DNA from: Actinomycetota bacterium
GTDB lineage: Bacteria; Actinomycetota; Thermoleophilia; UBA2241
Direction of reading: 5' to 3'
DNA: 14,206 nt
Assembly: GCA_003164655.1 (NCBI GenBank)
Contig: PLTW01000170.1
Span: forward strand, 1 to 14,206
The notes below the pieces were generated by a model that did no database searches, was not told the origin of the DNA, and saw only the letters and a program-made list of their open reading frames with translations. The position numbers were made by a program, and so were the translations under genes. This document shows, in pieces, positions 6,466 to 13,486 of this stretch (its first letter is position 1; every line of letters starts with the position of its first letter).

Positions 6466-7199
6466 TCCTCGCCCTGGAGACCTCGAGCGCCACGGCCTCG
6501 GCCGCGGTCGTCGCGAAGAGCGGCCGGGCTCTCGGCGAGTCGCGGCCGCAGACCGGCGCCCTGCAGGCCCGGCGCCTGCTCGACTGTGTGCACGAGGCGC
6601 TGACGACGGCCGGGGTCGCCCTCGACGAGGTCGAGACCGTCGTCTGCGGTCTGGGGCCGGGCGCCTTCACCGGGCTGCGCATCGGCGTCGCGACCGCGCG
6701 CGCCCTGGCGCAGGCGTCCGGCCTGCCGGTCGCCGGCGTGCCGAGTCTCGAGGCGCTCGCCCGGGGCCTCGCCGCCGGCGCGGCTGGCGCCAGCGGCGAC
6801 TTCATCGTGCCCCTGATCGACGGTCGCCGCAGCGAGGTCTTCGCCGCCGTGTACCGGCGGGTCTCGGCGCAGCCCGGGCTCGAGCTCGTCGCGCCGCTTG
6901 TCGTTGTGGCCGTCGCTGCGCTGCCCGAGTTTCTCGAACGGTGGCCGGGCGCGGTCGTGGGCGGTGACGGCGCGCTCCTGCACGCCGACCGGCTGCCGCC
7001 GACGGTCGTGTGCGAGCGCGCCGTCGCCGCCCCCAGCGCCCTCATGGTCGCCCGCGCGTTCCTCGCCGGCTCGCCGGCGCTCACGCTGGGCTTTGCCAAG
7101 ACACTGCCGATCTACGGTCGCGAGCCCGATGCGCTGCCGCGCTCGTCGTCGGCGGTCGGCGCCGCGGCGGCCCCATCTGCCGGCGAGCCCCGCCGATGA
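6462..7199 (+). CDS. tsaB: tRNA t6A37 biosynthesis protein TsaB
   Basis: TsaB is the inactive paralogue of TsaD that forms the TsaB-TsaD heterodimer for t6A synthesis. The 245-residue protein starts ILALETSSATASAAVV (ASKHA fold, phosphate-1 strand pair) and has the family hallmark GLGPGAFTGLRIG (63-75), followed by GVATARALA and GVPSLEALA. Also present are IDGRRSEVFAA (typical D-A-R-x-x-x-V-Y-A-like strand) and VVGGDGA. The usual HS..LLP helix entry is degenerate (QTGALQARRLL). The Ala/Ser/Pro-rich tail after LPIYGREPDALPR is normal for actinobacterial members; the YxR motif in it is typical. GTG 6462 overlaps tsaE by 4 bases, and the stop overlaps rimI by 4 bases (ATGA). Confidence 0.94.
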   Translation: MILALETSSATASAAVVAKSGRALGESRPQTGALQARRLLDCVHEALTTAGVALDEVETVVCGLGPGAFTGLRIGVATARALAQASGLPVAGVPSLEALARGLAAGAAGASGDFIVPLIDGRRSEVFAAVYRRVSAQPGLELVAPLVVVAVAALPEFLERWPGAVVGGDGALLHADRLPPTVVCERAVAAPSALMVARAFLAGSPALTLGFAKTLPIYGREPDALPRSSSAVGAAAAPSAGEPRR

Positions 7200-7684
7200 T
7201 CGAATCGCTGCCCGAGCGCCCTACCGCGGGCACGCCCGTCATCCGCCGGCTGACGCCCGCCGACGCGCCGGCCATCGTGGCCATCGAGAACGAGACGTTC
7301 ACCCTGCCCTGGCATCCCAACGTCTTTCTGACCATGCTCGCCAAGCGCGAGGCGCTCTGTCTGGGCTACCTGCTCGAAGGCCGGCTGATCGGCTACCTGA
7401 TCGCCGACATGTTCGTCGACGTCTGGCACATCATGAACCTGGCGGTGGGCGCCGGGCGCCGGCGCCGGCACGTCGCCTCGGATCTGCTCGCGCGCTACTT
7501 CGAGATCACCGAGCGTGAATCGCACCGTGGCCACACGCTCGAGGTGCGCGTGTCCAACGCGTCGGCCATCGAGCTGTACCGCAGCTATGGGTTCGTCGCG
7601 ACCGGCGTGCGGCGAGGCTACTACTCCGACAACCGCGAGGATGCGCTGATCATGTGGAAAGAGTCGGACGGCGACTCGGCGTGA
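7196..7684 (+). CDS. rimI: ribosomal protein S18 alanine N-acetyltransferase RimI-like
   Basis: This is a GNAT-fold acetyltransferase of 162 residues. RimI acetylates the N-terminal alanine of ribosomal protein S18, and rimI commonly lies between tsaB and tsaD as here. It shows VIRRLTPADAPAIVAIENETF (15-35), the LPWHPNVF segment (38-45), GYLIADMFVDVWHIMNLAVG (66-85), VSNASAIELYRSYGF (119-133, the conserved acetyl-CoA/tyrosine helix) and REDALIMWK (147-155). One odd point: the acetyl-CoA loop, usually P-x-x-R-x-x-G-x-G/A, reads AGRRRRHVA (86-94), with His92 at the conserved glycine and Ala86 replacing proline. This could alter cofactor binding or reflect a sequencing or assembly error. It overlaps both neighbours by 4 bases. 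Confidence 0.88.
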   Translation: MIESLPERPTAGTPVIRRLTPADAPAIVAIENETFTLPWHPNVFLTMLAKREALCLGYLLEGRLIGYLIADMFVDVWHIMNLAVGAGRRRRHVASDLLARYFEITERESHRGHTLEVRVSNASAIELYRSYGFVATGVRRGYYSDNREDALIMWKESDGDSA

Positions 7685-8766
7685 GCCTGCTGCTATGTAT
7701 CGAGACGTCGTGCGACGACACCAGCGCGGCCGTGGTCGACACGGGCGGCGCGGGTGGACTCGACGGCGCGGGTGGGCCTGAAAGCGCGGGTGGACCGCAC
7801 GGCGCGGGCGCCGCCCTCATCCGCTCTTCGATCGTCTCGTCGCAGCACGAGTCTCACGCCGCGTTCGGCGGGGTCGTGCCCGAGGTCGCCTCGCGCCGTC
7901 ACACCGAGCTGCTGGTCGGCACGGTGGCCGCCGCTCTCGCCGACGCCGGAGTGGCCTGGGATGACCTCGAGGGCGTCGCGGTCACGACCGGTCCCGGTCT
8001 GATCGGCGCCCTGCTGGTGGGCCTGGCTGCCGCCAAGGCGATCGCCTACGCGCGCCGTCTGCCGCTCACGGCGGTCGACCACCTGCAGGCCCATCTCGCG
8101 GCGAGCTACGCCTTGGGCGTGACGGCGCCCTTTGTCTGTCTTACGGCGAGTGGCGGCCACACGCTGCTGGCGGTCGTCGAACGGGGGGTCGAGTTCCGCG
8201 TGGCCGGCCGCACGCTCGACGACGCCGCCGGGGAGGCCTTCGACAAAGGCGCCCGTCTGCTGGGCCTGCCCTACCCCGGCGGGCGCGAGCTCGACCTGCT
8301 GGCCGCGCGCGGCGAGCCCTCGTTCGTAGCCTTTCCGCGCAGCCTGCCGCAGGGCCTCGACTTCAGCTTCAGCGGCCTGAAGACGGCCCTGCTGTACTAC
8401 CTGCGCGAGCATCAGACCGAGGCGGCGACCGAGGCGCTGCGCGCCTCGGTCGCCGCCTCCTACCAGGAGGCGATCGTCGACCAGCTCGTCGGCAAGACGG
8501 TGCGCTGCGCCGAGCAGGAGGGCTTGCGCCGGGTGGCGGTCGGCGGCGGCGTGGCCGCCAACTCGCGGCTGCGCCGCCGCCTCACCGCCGCCTGTCGGGA
8601 GCGCGGTCTCGAGGTCTTCATCCCGCCGGTCGCGCTGTGCACCGACAACGCCGCCATGGTCGGCCTGGCGGCGCGCCACCTCGAACCCATTGCCTGGCCG
8701 CAGTACCTCGGCCTCGACGCCTACGCGGCCGAGCCCGCTCTGCGCGCCCTTCGCGTTCGCCGTTAG
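7681..8766 (+). CDS. tsaD: tRNA N6-adenosine threonylcarbamoyltransferase TsaD
   Basis: TsaD is the catalytic subunit that transfers threonylcarbamoyl to A37 of tRNA. The 361-residue product has CIETSCDDTSAAVVD (6-20), GVVPEVASRRH (64-74), VTTGPGLIGALLVG (101-114), the metal pair H134/H138 in DHLQAH, TASGGHT (155-161), LDDAAGEAFDKGARLLGL (179-196), YPGG (198-201), FSFSGLKTA (228-236), VGGGVAANSRLR (287-298) and CTDNAAM (320-326) with the third metal ligand Asp322. Between the first two strands of the fold sits an insert of Gly-Ala-Gly-Gly repeats (about residues 22-43) encoded by an 18-bp tandem repeat; it falls in a hairpin turn, so activity should be unaffected. GTG 7681 overlaps rimI by 4 bases (GTGA) and lies at the conserved N-terminus. 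It closes the t6A cluster. Confidence 0.96.
   Translation: MSLLLCIETSCDDTSAAVVDTGGAGGLDGAGGPESAGGPHGAGAALIRSSIVSSQHESHAAFGGVVPEVASRRHTELLVGTVAAALADAGVAWDDLEGVAVTTGPGLIGALLVGLAAAKAIAYARRLPLTAVDHLQAHLAASYALGVTAPFVCLTASGGHTLLAVVERGVEFRVAGRTLDDAAGEAFDKGARLLGLPYPGGRELDLLAARGEPSFVAFPRSLPQGLDFSFSGLKTALLYYLREHQTEAATEALRASVAASYQEAIVDQLVGKTVRCAEQEGLRRVAVGGGVAANSRLRRRLTAACRERGLEVFIPPVALCTDNAAMVGLAARHLEPIAWPQYLGLDAYAAEPALRALRVRR
7747..7809 (+). repeat. 18-bp in-frame tandem repeat inside tsaD
   Basis: Three imperfect 18-bp copies begin at 7747, 7765 and 7783 (GGCGCGGGTGGACTCGAC, then GGCGCGGGTGGGCCTGAA, then AGCGCGGGTGGACCGCAC), followed by half a copy at 7801. Each encodes six residues of pattern GAGGxx. 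The length keeps the reading frame. Confidence 0.85.
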
Positions 8767-8847
8767 TCGGTCGCCGCTCGAGCCCGGCGCGAGCATCCGC
8801 GCTCGGCGATCGCGCGAACCGGGTAGAACTACTGCAATCGAGCGCTG

Positions 8848-10575
8848 ATGAAGACACAGAGCACACCCGGCGGTCCCCCGGTGGCAGCGGCGCCCACGGC
8901 GTCCGCGGCATCGCATGCCCGTCCCCTCATCGCCGCCGACCAGTTTGTGGCCTGCCTCGAAAACGAGGGCGTCGAGTACGTCTTCGGCATACCCGGCGAG
9001 GAGACGCTCGACTTGAACGAAGCCCTCGAGCGCTCGGCCCAGATCACGTTCGTTCCCACCCGTCACGAACAGGGCGCCGCCTTCATGGCCGAGGCCTACG
9101 GGCGCCTCACCGGCAGGGCCGGAGTGTGCCTGGCGACCCTGGGACCGGGGGCGACCAACCTGGCGACCGGCATCGCCGACGCCAACCTGGACCACGCGCC
9201 CCTCGTGGCGATCACCGGCCAGGTCGATCTTTCGGGCATGCACAAGGAGACGCATCAGTTCATCGACACCGTCGAGATGATGCAGCCCATGACCAAGTGG
9301 AACGCGCGGGTCCACGATCCGCGGACCGTCGCCGAGGCCGTGCGCAAGGCGTTCTCGGTGGCCACCGCCGAAAAGCCCGGGGCGACGCACCTCGAACTGC
9401 CGGCCGACGTGATGGCCAGCCCGGTGCTGGGCGGCCGCTGCCTGCAGCGCACGCCGCAGCCGGGCAGCGAGCCCGACGACGAGACGCTGCGGGTGGCGGC
9501 CGCTCTCATCCGCCAGGCGCGCCGGCCCGTGCTGCTGGTCGGCCACGGAGTGGTGCGCCAGGGAGCGGCCCCGGCGCTGCGCGAGCTCTGCCGGCAGACG
9601 GGCCTGCACGTGATCACGACCTTCATGGGCAAGGGTGTGCTCGACTCTGGCGACGAGCACTTTCTGTTCACGGCGGGGCTGAACGCGCAGAACTACCCGG
9701 CCGGCTTCTTCGGGCGCGCCGACCTTGTCGTGTGCATCGGCTACGACCTGGTCGAGTGGGCACCGTCGGCCTGGAACCCCGCCGGCGACCGGCGCATCAT
9801 CTGCATCGACACGGTGCCGCCCGACATCGACGCCCACTACGTGCCCGAGGTCGAGCTCGTGGGCGACCTCACCCACAGCATCGCCCAGCTCACGCTCCTG
9901 CTGGCCGGCTCGTCGCTGCCGGCCCTCGAGGTGCCGCCCTACCACCGCGCCTTCGAGGTGGCGCTCGACGTCGGCGACGACGACGATGCGCCGCTCAAGC
10001 CGCAGCGCGTGCTGCGCGACCTGCGCGAGCTCATGGCCGCCGACGATATCCTGGTGTCCGACGTCGGCGCCCACAAGCTCTGGGTGGCGCGCTTCTGGGA
10101 TGCCGCCGAGCCCAACACGGTGCTCATGTCCAACGGCTTCGCGGCGATGGGCTTTGGCCTGCCGGCCGCCATCGCCGCCGCGCTTACGGTGCGTGGGCGC
10201 CACAAGGTGGCGGCCATAGTCGGCGACGGCGGCTTTCTCATGAATGTCGGCGAGCTCGAGACCGCCCAGCGCCTCGGGCATCCCCTGGTCGTGCTCATCT
10301 GGCGCGACGGCAGCTACGGCCTGATCGAGATGCATCAGCGCCGCCAGTTCGGCCACGTCACCGGCACGCGCTTCGGCAACCCCGACTTCGTCGCCCTTGC
10401 GCAGGCCTTCGGGCTGCGGGGGCTGCGGGTCGAGCGCGCCGGCCAGCTCACGCCGGTGCTGCGCGAGGCTTTCGCCGCCCGCGGACCGGTGATCGTCGAC
10501 ATCCCTATCGACTACCGCGAGAACGACAAGCTGGGGATCGATCTCTGGCAGCTCGCCCCCGACCTGCGCGGCTGA
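8848..10575 (+). CDS. acetolactate synthase large-subunit homologue, catabolic (AlsS/BudB-like) type
   Basis: This is a ThDP-dependent enzyme of 575 residues, probably condensing two pyruvates to acetolactate. It has the three usual domains. The PYR domain contains FGIPGEETLDLNEAL (46-60) and PTRHEQGAAFMAEAYGR (70-86) with catalytic Glu74, then LATLGPGATNL. The central domain contains RPVLLVGHGVV. The PP domain has the ThDP motif GDGGFLMNVGELETAQRL from residue 459, ending IWRDGSYGLI. The W-x-D ending and ELETAxRL resemble AlsS/BudB more than the biosynthetic IlvB type, and no small-subunit gene (ilvN/ilvH) follows. The N-terminal 25 residues are Ala/Pro-rich and dispensable-looking. A related 2-oxoacid ThDP enzyme (oxalyl-CoA or sulfoacetaldehyde type) is less likely but substrate is not certain. 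The start ATG 8848 has only a weak ribosome-binding site; the 81-base gap after tsaD has no clear promoter. Confidence 0.82.
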   Translation: MKTQSTPGGPPVAAAPTASAASHARPLIAADQFVACLENEGVEYVFGIPGEETLDLNEALERSAQITFVPTRHEQGAAFMAEAYGRLTGRAGVCLATLGPGATNLATGIADANLDHAPLVAITGQVDLSGMHKETHQFIDTVEMMQPMTKWNARVHDPRTVAEAVRKAFSVATAEKPGATHLELPADVMASPVLGGRCLQRTPQPGSEPDDETLRVAAALIRQARRPVLLVGHGVVRQGAAPALRELCRQTGLHVITTFMGKGVLDSGDEHFLFTAGLNAQNYPAGFFGRADLVVCIGYDLVEWAPSAWNPAGDRRIICIDTVPPDIDAHYVPEVELVGDLTHSIAQLTLLLAGSSLPALEVPPYHRAFEVALDVGDDDDAPLKPQRVLRDLRELMAADDILVSDVGAHKLWVARFWDAAEPNTVLMSNGFAAMGFGLPAAIAAALTVRGRHKVAAIVGDGGFLMNVGELETAQRLGHPLVVLIWRDGSYGLIEMHQRRQFGHVTGTRFGNPDFVALAQAFGLRGLRVERAGQLTPVLREAFAARGPVIVDIPIDYRENDKLGIDLWQLAPDLRG

Positions 10576-10688
10576 GGCACGCGGGTACCTACGACCTGCG
10601 CGGCTGAGGCACGCCGGCTCCTACGACCGGTGCGGCTGAGGCGCCGCCCCCCTTGCCCTCGGATCCGCTGAGGCGCCGCCCCCTTTGC
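10561..10688 (+). repeat. 32-bp tandem repeat duplicating the gene's 3' end
   Basis: Units start at 10561, 10593, 10625 and 10657, a constant 32-bp period. The first two share GACCTGCGCGGCTGAGGCAC exactly; the third and fourth are degenerate but keep GCTGAGGC in register. Unit 1 contains the stop codon of the acetolactate synthase gene, so the array appears to have grown by duplication of the gene's last codons. Unit 3 can form the hairpin GCGGC / GCCGC (10632-10647), followed by C and T bases, possibly a terminator. Confidence 0.75.
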
Positions 10689-10712
10689 GCGCGCCGCCGC
10701 GCTTTGTAGACT
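10684..10712 (+). promoter_or_regulatory. possible promoter for the permease operon
   Basis: TAGACT (10707-10712) is a good -10 (TAnnnT), and TTTGCG (10684-10689) lies 17 bases upstream as a weak -35. The predicted start near 10719 would give a leader of about 97 bases containing the two 22-bp repeats. This is the only plausible promoter I see between the two genes. Confidence 0.35.
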
Positions 10713-10753
10713 GGGCCCAAGGGGGCTTAGGGGGGTTCGTCTTCCGCGGCCCG

Positions 10754-10797
10754 ACTGGGGCGCAGGCCCCTCGGAACTGGGGCGCAGGCCCCTCGGC
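10754..10797 (+). repeat. two identical 22-bp repeats, each a hairpin
   Basis: The 22-bp unit beginning ACTGGGGCGCAGGCCCCTCG occurs at 10754-10775 and again, directly adjacent, at 10776-10797. Each can fold as GGGGC-GCAG-GCCCC. The pair ends 18 bases before the permease start and just upstream of its AGGGGG ribosome-binding site (10805-10810), so it would lie in the 5' leader. Confidence 0.75.
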
Positions 10798-10815
10798 AGC
10801 GCACAGGGGGTACGG

Positions 10816-12249
10816 ATGTCCGACGTTGGCAAACTGCTCACCGACCCCGGGCTGCGGCGCGTGAGGATGCGGATCTTCACCGCCGTGGTCGTGGTCTTCA
10901 CACTGGTCTGCTCGGGCTCGTTCGGCATGGAAGACGTGGTGTCGTCGTCGGGGCCGGGCTTCACCATTCTCATGATCGTCCTGCTGCCGTTCGTGTGGAG
11001 CGTACCCATGGCGCTGGTCGCCTCCGAGCTGGGGTCGGCGATCCCCGAGGGCGGCGGGCTGTTTCGCTGGGTGCGGCGCGGACTGGGCGAGTACTGGAGC
11101 TTTCAGACCGGCTGGTGGTGGACGCTCTCGCTGTATGTCGACTCGGCCGTCTACATCACGCTGGCGCTGGGCTACATTCAGAGCAAGTGGCACTTCAGCG
11201 ACGACTGGCGCTGGGTGTTCGGCATAGGCCTTGTGGCTTTCTTTACGTTCATCAACATCCGCGGCCTCGACATCACCGGTAAGGCACTCATCGTCATTCA
11301 GGCCATCGTCATGGTGCCGTTCGTGGCGCTCGTGATCGTGGGCTTTGCCAAGGGCACCGGCAACCCGATCTCGCCCTTCCTGCCGCCGGGCACGAGCATC
11401 TTCGCGGCCACCAACCTGGGCCTGGCGATCATGATGTGGATGTACTCGGGCTACGAGTCCATGTCGACTCTGGCAGCCGAGGTCGAGAACCCGCAACGGC
11501 TGATCCCGCGGGCGATCATGATCGCCGTGCCGATCGTGATCGTCACCTATGCGCTCACGACCATGGCCGCCATCATGGCCGCCGGCAAGGGCAACTGGGT
11601 GAACATGGTCTCCGACGCCAGCGCCGGCGGCGCCGCCGTCGACTTCGTCAGGGCCGGCCAGATCGTGGGCGGCGCCTTTTTGCTGTGGGCCATGTTCGCC
11701 TCGGCCATCGCCAGCAACCTCGGCCTGTACGCCGGTTACCTGGCGAGCGGCTCGCGGCCTTCGTACCAGCTCTCGCGCGACCGCCTGTATCCGCGCTTCA
11801 TGGGCAAGGCGCACAAGCGCTGGGGCACGCCCTGGGTGGCCATCCTCATCATGGGCCTCGTCGATGCCATCCTCGTCAAGGGGAGCTTCACGACGCTGAT
11901 CGTGATCGACGTGTTCCTGCTCATGTTCAGCTACATCCCGATCTTCATCGCGGCCATCGTGCTGCGCGTGCGCGAGCCCCACATGCCGCGCCCGTTTCGG
12001 GTGCCCATGCCCACCTGGCTGCTGGCGATCTACGTGTGCTTTCCGATCGCCATCGCGGTCTATGCGCTGTTCTCCAACGGCAGCGACTATCTGGTGGGCG
12101 GCCTCGTCGGCGTGGTCAGCGGTCCGATCGCCTACCTGATCTTCAAGCGCATCTACAAGGGCACGGCCGATAACGCCCTCGAGGGTTCGATTGTCACGCC
12201 CGAGGGCGAACCGACCACGTTCGCAGCAGAAGTGGAGGCCCAGGCATGA
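10816..12249 (+). CDS. APC-superfamily amino-acid permease
   Basis: This 477-residue integral membrane transporter has about 12 hydrophobic segments. The first runs from about residue 20 (IFTAVVVVFTLVCSGSFGMEDVV), where the APC family has its G-S/A-G-I-F-like unwound helix 1; here it reads SGSFGMED. Helix 2 follows, then the conserved loop ASELGSAIPEGGGLFRWVRRGLG (P-x-x-G-G/S-x-F/Y-x-W), FINIRGLDITGK, NLGLAIMMWMYSGYESMSTLAAEVENPQRLIPRA (helix 6 and the E-x-x-N-P-x-R-x-I-P-R loop), and SRDRLYPRFMGKAHKRWGTPW. These are classic APC marks of an amino acid/polyamine antiporter or proton symporter; the substrate cannot be read from sequence. The C-terminal tail is acidic. ATG 10816 has a G-rich ribosome-binding site at 10805-10810. 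The stop overlaps the next gene by 4 bases (ATGA), indicating co-transcription. Confidence 0.9.
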   Translation: MSDVGKLLTDPGLRRVRMRIFTAVVVVFTLVCSGSFGMEDVVSSSGPGFTILMIVLLPFVWSVPMALVASELGSAIPEGGGLFRWVRRGLGEYWSFQTGWWWTLSLYVDSAVYITLALGYIQSKWHFSDDWRWVFGIGLVAFFTFINIRGLDITGKALIVIQAIVMVPFVALVIVGFAKGTGNPISPFLPPGTSIFAATNLGLAIMMWMYSGYESMSTLAAEVENPQRLIPRAIMIAVPIVIVTYALTTMAAIMAAGKGNWVNMVSDASAGGAAVDFVRAGQIVGGAFLLWAMFASAIASNLGLYAGYLASGSRPSYQLSRDRLYPRFMGKAHKRWGTPWVAILIMGLVDAILVKGSFTTLIVIDVFLLMFSYIPIFIAAIVLRVREPHMPRPFRVPMPTWLLAIYVCFPIAIAVYALFSNGSDYLVGGLVGVVSGPIAYLIFKRIYKGTADNALEGSIVTPEGEPTTFAAEVEAQA

Positions 12250-12701
12250 ACGCACGCAGCTGGCGCAATCTCGGGGCGGTGCTGGGCGTCGCGGCCGGCG
12301 TCGTCGCCATCGGCCTGGGGCTCTACATCCACAGCCGGCACCCCTGGGCGGCGGGCGGCGTCTGGCGGATCGCCGGCGTCGCCGTCAGCGTGCAGCGGCT
12401 GCTGGCCGCGATGGGCCTGCTGATGATCGTCGGCGGTCTCGTGGTGCTGCGCAGCAGGACCGCGGGTGGCATTCTGGTGGCCGCGGCCGTCGTGATCGCG
12501 CTCTGCCTCATCTACACGCACGCGAACGTCCGCATGACTCTCGTGCGAGTCTGGGCCGCTCCGGTGGTGCTCGGCCTGCTGTCGTCGATGTGCGCGGGTC
12601 TGGCGCTCGAGGCCGAGATCGTGCCGGTGGGCGCCGAGGCGCTTCCGAAGTCGCCGGGGTCGCCGACGTCGCCGGTCGCCGACGAGGCGCCGCCGGCCTG
12701 A
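12246..12701 (+). CDS. small membrane protein, unnamed, in operon with permease
   Basis: This is a 151-residue protein with about four hydrophobic segments: residues 8-28, 50-66, 72-93 and 101-121. The N-terminus MNARSWRN is positive, and the C-terminal 25 residues (Pro/Ser/Ala/Glu-rich) look disordered and cytoplasmic. I do not recognise a family. ATG 12246 overlaps the permease stop by 4 bases, so the two are translationally coupled. A partner or accessory role to the permease is inference from position only. It is followed by a GC-rich hairpin. Confidence 0.72.
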   Translation: MNARSWRNLGAVLGVAAGVVAIGLGLYIHSRHPWAAGGVWRIAGVAVSVQRLLAAMGLLMIVGGLVVLRSRTAGGILVAAAVVIALCLIYTHANVRMTLVRVWAAPVVLGLLSSMCAGLALEAEIVPVGAEALPKSPGSPTSPVADEAPPA

Positions 12702-12712
12702 GAGCCGCGTGA

Positions 12713-12755
12713 GACCCTGCGCCCCGGCCGCTCGGGCCGCCGGCGGCGCAGGGTC
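12713..12755. terminator. long GC-rich hairpin between convergent genes
   Basis: GACCCTGCGCC (12713-12723) pairs perfectly with GGCGCAGGGTC (12745-12755). The 21-base interior can add a second stem, CGGCC / GGCCG. It lies between the stop of the small membrane protein (12701) and the dtd stop (12763), so it can serve both strands. Neither side has a U-tract. Confidence 0.65.
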
Positions 12756-12762
12756 CCGGCGA

Positions 12763-13200
12763 TCAGCCTTCCAGCAGGATCGTCACCGGTCCGTCGTTGA
12801 CCAGCGCCACCTGCATATGGGCGCCGAAGACGCCCGTCGCGACCGGCAGCCCAGCGGCGCGCAACGCCGCCACGAAGGCCTCGTAGAGCTCCTCGCCCTG
12901 CGCTGGCGGGGCGGCGCCGGTGAAGCTCGGACGGTTGCCCCGGCGCGTGTCGGCGTAGAGCGTGAACTGCGAGACGGCGAGCAAGTCGCCGCCGGTGTCG
13001 ACGATCGAACAGTTCATGAGACCGCGATCGTCGTTGAAGACGCGCAGCCTGACGAGCTTGGCGGCCAGGCGGGCGGCGCTCTCGCGCGTGTCGTCGTGGG
13101 TCACGCCGACCAGGGCCAGCAAGCCGCGGCCCACGGCCGCCACCTCACGGCCCTCGATGGCCACGCTCGCCCGTTCGACCCGCTGCAGCAGCACTCGCAT
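12763..13200 (-). CDS. dtd: D-aminoacyl-tRNA deacylase
   Basis: Dtd hydrolyses D-amino acids (and mischarged glycine) from tRNA, recycling the tRNA. The product is 145 residues, the family length. It has MRVLLQRVERASVAI at the N-terminus, GLLALVGVTHDD (26-37), the KLVRLRVFNDDRGLMN block (48-63), the catalytic SQFTL (77-81), RGNRPSFTGAAPP (87-99) and the chirality-checking NDGPVT (135-140; N-x-G-P-V-T). The start ATG 13200 is set by the conserved MRxxLQRV beginning; the longer open frame is not conserved. A TACAAT box 7 bases upstream and the lack of a Shine-Dalgarno sequence suggest a leaderless mRNA. The gene is convergent with the permease pair and divergent from groES. Confidence 0.96.
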   Translation of the reverse strand: MRVLLQRVERASVAIEGREVAAVGRGLLALVGVTHDDTRESAARLAAKLVRLRVFNDDRGLMNCSIVDTGGDLLAVSQFTLYADTRRGNRPSFTGAAPPAQGEELYEAFVAALRAAGLPVATGVFGAHMQVALVNDGPVTILLEG

Positions 13201-13207
13201 GGGTTGG

Positions 13208-13213
13208 ATTGTA
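13208..13213 (-). promoter_or_regulatory. -10 box of dtd, leaderless geometry
   Basis: TACAAT on the minus strand is followed by 7 bases and then the ATG at 13200, so transcription would begin at or next to the start codon. No Shine-Dalgarno sequence exists and no -35 is evident. This is the same arrangement as at fmdB. Confidence 0.55.
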
Positions 13214-13359
13214 CGGCCGCCAACGCCGTCCGGCCAGGGCCGCCGCGGGCCGTCCGGCACTCACCCCGACGGCCTGCCAGGCACGCTGCGGACCACGGTG
13301 CACACCATCTGGACCCGCTCGAAGGCCCGCTGATGGTCAGGAAGCTCCTGCTCATCATC

Positions 13360-13365
13360 TATAAT
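13360..13365 (+). promoter_or_regulatory. consensus TATAAT, possible second promoter
   Basis: This is a perfect -10 hexamer in a GC-rich background, with no recognisable -35 at 16-18 bases upstream. Transcription would start near 13372, immediately before the foldable segment at 13377-13440. It could be an upstream groES promoter or drive a short RNA. Confidence 0.35.
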
Positions 13366-13376
13366 CACTGAGCGGC

Positions 13377-13440
13377 TGGTGGCGTAGCGGGAGAGTCCGA
13401 CGTCGCCCTCTAGAGGTACAGCGGACCGGGCGCACCACCG
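13377..13440 (+). other. foldable segment, possible structured leader RNA
   Basis: TGGTGG (13377-13382) pairs with CCACCG (13435-13440), and inside it GTCCG (13395-13399) pairs with CGGAC (13422-13426). A short CCT-CTAG-AGG hairpin (13407-13416) sits in the inner loop. A single-stranded GCGGGAGA lies on the 5' side of the junction. The segment fills the space between the TATAAT and the TTGACA of the groES promoter. I cannot match it to a known riboswitch or RNA family, and chance folding in GC-rich DNA is possible. Confidence 0.3.
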
Positions 13441-13441
13441 T

Positions 13442-13470
13442 TTGACAAGCCAGGGCTGGAGTCATAGCAT
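13442..13470 (+). promoter_or_regulatory. groESL promoter (sigma-A type)
   Basis: A perfect TTGACA (13442-13447), a 17-base spacer and TAGCAT (13465-13470) form a near-consensus housekeeping promoter. The predicted start, near 13477, lies about 10 bases before the CIRCE element, so bound HrcA would block initiation or early elongation. Confidence 0.85.
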
Positions 13471-13486
13471 TATTACCCCCAATGGC

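Noticed and set aside
8790..8805. Hairpin CGAGC / GCTCG after tsaD as a terminator
   Set aside because: Only 5 bp with no U-tract; expected often by chance in DNA this GC-rich.
7693..10356. Very long minus-strand open frame opposite tsaD and the acetolactate synthase gene
   Set aside because: It is an antisense shadow of two well-supported genes; its translation is His/Arg/Gly/Val-rich with no domain.
10621..12255. Long minus-strand open frame opposite the permease
   Set aside because: Antisense shadow: His/Asp/Arg-rich low-complexity product against a clear 12-segment transporter on the plus strand.
13385..13430. Possible glycine or guanidine riboswitch, from GGGAGAG and GGACCG fragments
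   Set aside because: Only short fragments match; the conserved GCCGAAGG and CUCUCAGG parts (glycine) or the ACACGG part (guanidine) are absent, and groES is not an expected target.
13378..13440. tRNA-like segment (7-bp acceptor-like pairing on the minus strand with CCACCA)
   Set aside because: Too short for a tRNA, with no GGTTCGA-type T-arm and no proper D-arm or anticodon stem.
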